From Amazonocrinis nigriterrae CENA67 (GTDB lineage Bacteria; Cyanobacteriota; Cyanobacteriia; Cyanobacteriales; Nostocaceae): DNA of 45,273 bases. A model generated the notes under the pieces. The model was not told the origin of the DNA. It searched no databases and saw nothing but the letters and a program-made list of their open reading frames with translations. Position numbers and translations under genes: made by a program. Shown here piece after piece: positions 42,363-45,273 of the stretch; positions within the stretch are counted from its first letter, which is position 1; each line of letters opens with the position of its first letter. The stretch is from positions 1 to 45,273 of the forward strand of contig NZ_JAECZC010000043.1 in assembly GCF_016056305.1 (NCBI RefSeq), given 5' to 3'.

Positions 42363-43406
42363 TTACTGACTACTGGTGTTGATAACTCTTATTTGCAACT
42401 GGCCTGTAGCGAACTCTTCACCCAGGCTAGTTTCCACGACTTTAAGCGGTGCAGCTTCCAGAGTAACAGTACTGTCAGTTGCTTTGATGTAAGGGAACTG
42501 ATAAGGGTCACGCGGCAGTGTCACACCGTCCAAGCTGTCAACTGACAACTGACCACTGACAAATGACATTGCCCCGCTGCGATTAAACTTCTCCAGTGCC
42601 GCCCCAATTGGTTCATCCTCTAAGAAAATACTTTCGATGTTGGTAATGGCAGGCCTATCAATATCTGCGGTAATTTCCTCTAAGAAAATCTGTGCGTCCG
42701 GCTCAGTGGAAGCTTTGTAAATTCTGCCGTCGTCTGCTTGTACTAAAAAGCCAGTTCCTTGAGCTTGGATTATAAGGTATTGGTCAAGCACCTTAGAGCG
42801 ATCGCTTGTCCGAACTCCCTTAATGTTGGCTTTAATCAAGTGCGTGCTGCCAGACTCGTTGTAAATGTGCTGTACGCCGGACGGGGAAGCGATTAACCTG
42901 TTGAACTGGGTAAACAGGCCACCACTGTTATTGATGTTGAAGACCGCGAGAGCGATCGCAATTAAAATAATCAACACAAAATACTCAGCATTACTCCCTG
43001 TTCTCAACCTTAAATCCCGGTTGCCAGGACAAACACAACGCACCGGGGAGGGCCAGAACATCTCAACACCGCCACGAGTAAACACGTCAGCAAACCAGCC
43101 AAAGAAATAGCCGATGCTGAGGGCGTGGACTAAGTTAATTAATTGGGGGTTGAACAAGGCCACCGCATATCCGACAGCTGCGACAACTCCACTGGCCACT
43201 AAACTGTGTGTACAGCTCCTATGTGGCATTCTGCTTTCAAAAAACGCACTTACCCAAGGCAGCACACGACCAGCCGGAGAAGTTGACACATCTATATCAG
43301 GTAACAAGCCTGCGATCGCACCCACCGCGATAATCGTCGGGCTAGCAGTTCCGAGCAATAGGCTGGTAGCAGTGCCACTAATCAGTAGGTGAGATATTCC
43401 CAGCAT
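42363..43406 (-). CDS. YdjM/DUF457-type membrane protein with C-terminal extension
   Basis: A 347-residue protein. The N-terminal ~170 residues have four or five membrane helices with LLPDIDVSTS, then RMPHRSCTHSLVASG, the metal-binding pattern of DUF457/YdjM 'metal-dependent hydrolase' membrane proteins. The C-terminal ~180 residues form a soluble extension. In it the 12-bp motif is read twice as FLE(E/D) (42675 and 42615). The start overlaps the upstream stop (TAATG), so translation is coupled. Confidence 0.75.
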   Translation of the reverse strand: MLGISHLLISGTATSLLLGTASPTIIAVGAIAGLLPDIDVSTSPAGRVLPWVSAFFESRMPHRSCTHSLVASGVVAAVGYAVALFNPQLINLVHALSIGYFFGWFADVFTRGGVEMFWPSPVRCVCPGNRDLRLRTGSNAEYFVLIILIAIALAVFNINNSGGLFTQFNRLIASPSGVQHIYNESGSTHLIKANIKGVRTSDRSKVLDQYLIIQAQGTGFLVQADDGRIYKASTEPDAQIFLEEITADIDRPAITNIESIFLEDEPIGAALEKFNRSGAMSFVSGQLSVDSLDGVTLPRDPYQFPYIKATDSTVTLEAAPLKVVETSLGEEFATGQLQIRVINTSSQ

Positions 43407-44413
43407 TACCGTATCCTCTGGCTTTCGCGTGGCAGATTATACAGCAAGCGGGAAAGTCCAAGGAAGATAGCGGCGGCAATCCCGCCGAAGATGTACAGGG
43501 CTTGATCGCTAGTTCCAAGTCCTATAAATCTCATAATCACGAAAGCGATACCCACTAGTAGTATTAGTGGAGTGATGTCAAAGTAGCGACGGTGGTCGCC
43601 TGACTCGACCTCTAGCCCCAAGTATTCCTCGTCTACTGCCCGTGTTGCCAACATCGGATTTCCCCCAGCGCGTTCTTGAAGCTTGGATAATTCCGAGGGT
43701 TTGAGTTCAATTCCCCGTTCTATCGCTGCCTGTATCATGATTTCCCTAATCGCGTACTCCGGTAGGGGTTTTAATTCGATGCGCGGGATATTTATAAAGA
43801 TGTCGGTGCGCGGGGGGTCTGTTGCCAGTAACAGCATTGGTACACCAACCCGGCGCAGTTGTTTTAGCCACATTCGGAATTTGGCATCACAGCTATGGGC
43901 ATCATCGAGGACGAGAAAGGCTGTGTTTTCCTCTAAGAAAGTTGCGATCGCCCGTTTTAGCTTGTCTATTGTGAGGGATTTACCCTCTAGATTTTCAGTA
44001 GCAACATCAAATTGATGTGCTATTTCTAGCAACATTTGTTTTGGTGTCGCCGGCTCGATAAATGCCACTGCGAAACCATCATCTTGTAGCTTCTCAAATA
44101 CTGCGTTGGCTAGTACAGATTTACCACTTCCATCTTCACCAGCAATTAAAATTGCACCATTAGCTAGTAATGATGCTGCCGTCCGGCTTAACTCGGCTTG
44201 CCTGTAGATTTTGAAGTCTCCAGGTGTGGTTATGTCTGGTTCAGTTGTTGCAGTCTCGTTCTTAGAGGAGTCACTGCGTTGGACGGGTTTCCCGGCTTGT
44301 AGCAAGTGACGTGAAAATTTAGGTATAAGTGAGAGCGCTGCACTAATCCCTAATGCTGCTATTGAAAAGGGGTTAAGTCCAGCGATCGCAGTCAGAGCGC
44401 CAGTTGCCACCAT
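43406..44413 (-). CDS. membrane-anchored AAA ATPase (ExeA-like)
   Basis: About 335 residues from ATG 44413 (TTG 44419 also open). A membrane helix near the N-terminus, then IYRQAELSRTAASLLA, AGEDGSGKSVLANAVFE (Walker A), TAFLVLDDAHSCD (Walker B, DDAH), and two C-terminal membrane helices (PLILLVGIAFVIMRF, LYIFGGIAAAIFLGL). The 12-bp motif is in frame as FLEE (43928). ExeA-type ATPases help assemble envelope or transposition complexes; here it probably acts with the DUF457-type protein and the HerA/TraD-like ATPase. Confidence 0.7.
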   Translation of the reverse strand: MVATGALTAIAGLNPFSIAALGISAALSLIPKFSRHLLQAGKPVQRSDSSKNETATTEPDITTPGDFKIYRQAELSRTAASLLANGAILIAGEDGSGKSVLANAVFEKLQDDGFAVAFIEPATPKQMLLEIAHQFDVATENLEGKSLTIDKLKRAIATFLEENTAFLVLDDAHSCDAKFRMWLKQLRRVGVPMLLLATDPPRTDIFINIPRIELKPLPEYAIREIMIQAAIERGIELKPSELSKLQERAGGNPMLATRAVDEEYLGLEVESGDHRRYFDITPLILLVGIAFVIMRFIGLGTSDQALYIFGGIAAAIFLGLSRLLYNLPRESQRIR

Positions 44414-44424
44414 TAACAAAAATT

Positions 44425-45072
44425 TCAGGCTGCGTTTATAGAACCCATTGCGGCGGCTATTAATGAGTTCGCGTATCCTAAAGGGTCAATGGCTGGAGCC
44501 TTAGCGGATTCTGCAATCTTAGCTTTTAAGTGTTCTGGTAATAAGTGCGGGTTATCAATGTAATGCCGAGCAATCGTATTTTCGGCAACAATTACAGCTG
44601 TAGCTTTACCTTGTGCATTAGTGATAAGTCCATCTACATCATCAATTGGTGTGGATGGTCGCACCGTCTGAGAAGTGTAATTTACTTGCTGAGGTGGAAT
44701 AGTATCTATCTGTTGAGTTTCTGCCACTGTCAAAGTTGTAGTTTCTGGCTGTTCATCCTTTGGCCCGGACGGCTCTGGCACTGGGTAGCCTTCCATACGT
44801 CCAGTAGCTTTGATGTGATTATGTAGTGCGTCCATCTCAGCTACCTGTCCGGCATCTAGATGAGCTTTACCAGATATTTTATAAGTTTTAATCCTTAAAT
44901 AATTCATCCGCTTGTATAGTGGATCGCGTCCAATATTATATTTTTCCATTAAATCTAATATGGAAATTTTTGAAAAATTATCAATATTTTGTCTGTCGTC
45001 TGCCAACTCTAGTGTTATGTCTGGTGTGTTATCTGTCAGATTCACACTATCGCTTTCCATATTGTCTGTCAT
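44425..45072 (-). CDS. HTH-containing first gene of the transfer-like operon
   Basis: A 215-residue protein. Near residues 35-75 is a helix-turn-helix-like region (ISILDLMEKYNIGRDPLYKR, then MNYLRIKTYKISGKAH), similar to MerR-like or excisionase folds. A Pro/Thr/Gln linker and a helical C-terminus (AENTIARHYIDNPHLLPEHL) follow. It precedes the AAA ATPase by 11 bases. May bind DNA for the operon's machinery or regulate it. Confidence 0.6.
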   Translation of the reverse strand: MTDNMESDSVNLTDNTPDITLELADDRQNIDNFSKISILDLMEKYNIGRDPLYKRMNYLRIKTYKISGKAHLDAGQVAEMDALHNHIKATGRMEGYPVPEPSGPKDEQPETTTLTVAETQQIDTIPPQQVNYTSQTVRPSTPIDDVDGLITNAQGKATAVIVAENTIARHYIDNPHLLPEHLKAKIAESAKAPAIDPLGYANSLIAAAMGSINAA

Positions 45073-45273
45073 AGTCTGCGTGTTGTATGCCAGTTATTAA
45101 GCTTATTGTCGAGCGTATAGTCTGCCGGATTGTATGGTGAAAATACCAATTGTAGGGTGAAGATTTTGTAAAGTGACCCTACACTTTTTCTTAGAGGAAA
45201 ATTCAGAGCATCATGGCAAGGTGCGATCGCACCCCTTCAACCCTGCACCCCCGCACCCCTGCACCCCCGCACC
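45073..45273. promoter_or_regulatory. operon upstream region
   Basis: Contains an exact 12-bp motif (45188-45199), one HIP1 site, and low-complexity repeats of CACCCCTGCACCCCCG type at the very end. Promoter elements for the minus-strand operon are not obvious. Confidence 0.4.

Overview
The window looks like accessory DNA from a filamentous, heterocyst-type cyanobacterium (Nostocales). It is rich in the cyanobacterial palindrome HIP1 (GCGATCGC, several dozen copies), carries a psbA gene with a Nostoc-like C-terminal tail, and is full of families typical of large Nostoc plasmids or islands. No rRNA or tRNA gene and no CRISPR array was seen. Whether it is a plasmid or a chromosomal island cannot be decided from the window; the iteron-like repeats, coupling-type ATPase, RHH repressor and Sak4-like ATPase favour a plasmid or integrated element.

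Layout. 0.1-3.4 kb: small orphan genes (exported peptide, zinc-ribbon proteins, GlsB-type membrane protein, PD-(D/E)XK-like nuclease, XRE regulator). 3.6-9.66 kb: an AT-rich stretch with a DEDDh exonuclease/DUF3820 protein and a four-gene operon (PLD-helicase, 64-aa protein, DndD-like SMC ATPase, Dnd-associated protein 4). It resembles part of a DNA-phosphorothioation system, but no sulfur-modification genes are seen. 9.7-13.1 kb: small genes, GIY-YIG nuclease, CoiA-like/T5orf172 protein. 13.4-17.4 kb: psbA, an exported protein, a pentapeptide-repeat protein with an HTH and effector-associated-like region, and a divergent TRADD-N-associated two-TM protein. 17.4-23.0 kb (minus): HNH nuclease, then a probable operon of winged-helix protein with six internal 20-bp iteron-like repeats, Zn protein, an 880-aa ASCH protein with a cytosine-5 methyltransferase gene nested wholly inside it in another frame, HTH and CoiA-like protein. 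23.1-25.8 kb: small regulators and a second CoiA-like/T5orf172 protein with an HTH tail. 26-30.5 kb: SNF2/HARP helicase, Dnd-associated-type methyltransferase, a hairpin-rich gap, SLOG protein. 30.5-35.5 kb: plus-strand small genes, an RHH repressor with 14-bp palindromic operators, and a Sak4-like ATPase. 35.6-41.2 kb: lipoprotein nuclease, two exported Cys-module proteins, HlyD/TolC-type envelope pair, membrane PLD-like protein. 41.2-45.1 kb (minus): four-gene operon with HTH protein, membrane AAA ATPase, DUF457-type membrane protein and HerA/TraD-like ATPase.

Most striking is a 12-bp sequence, TTCTTAGAGGAA, present 24 times exactly and about 9 more times with one terminal mismatch. It lies between genes, at stop codons, and inside genes in all three frames, so it is conserved as DNA rather than as protein. 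It is often next to HIP1, and both are absent from the 4.8-9.66 kb defence-like operon, which marks that operon as a likely recent arrival. A second shorter iterated word, AGCGTACAC (9 copies), occurs between 19.5 and 42.1 kb.

Functionally the window combines genome defence (Dnd-like operon, methyltransferase, nucleases, pentapeptide/TRADD-N pair), DNA replication/recombination/transfer, and an envelope export module. All family assignments are by reading motifs; no database search was run.
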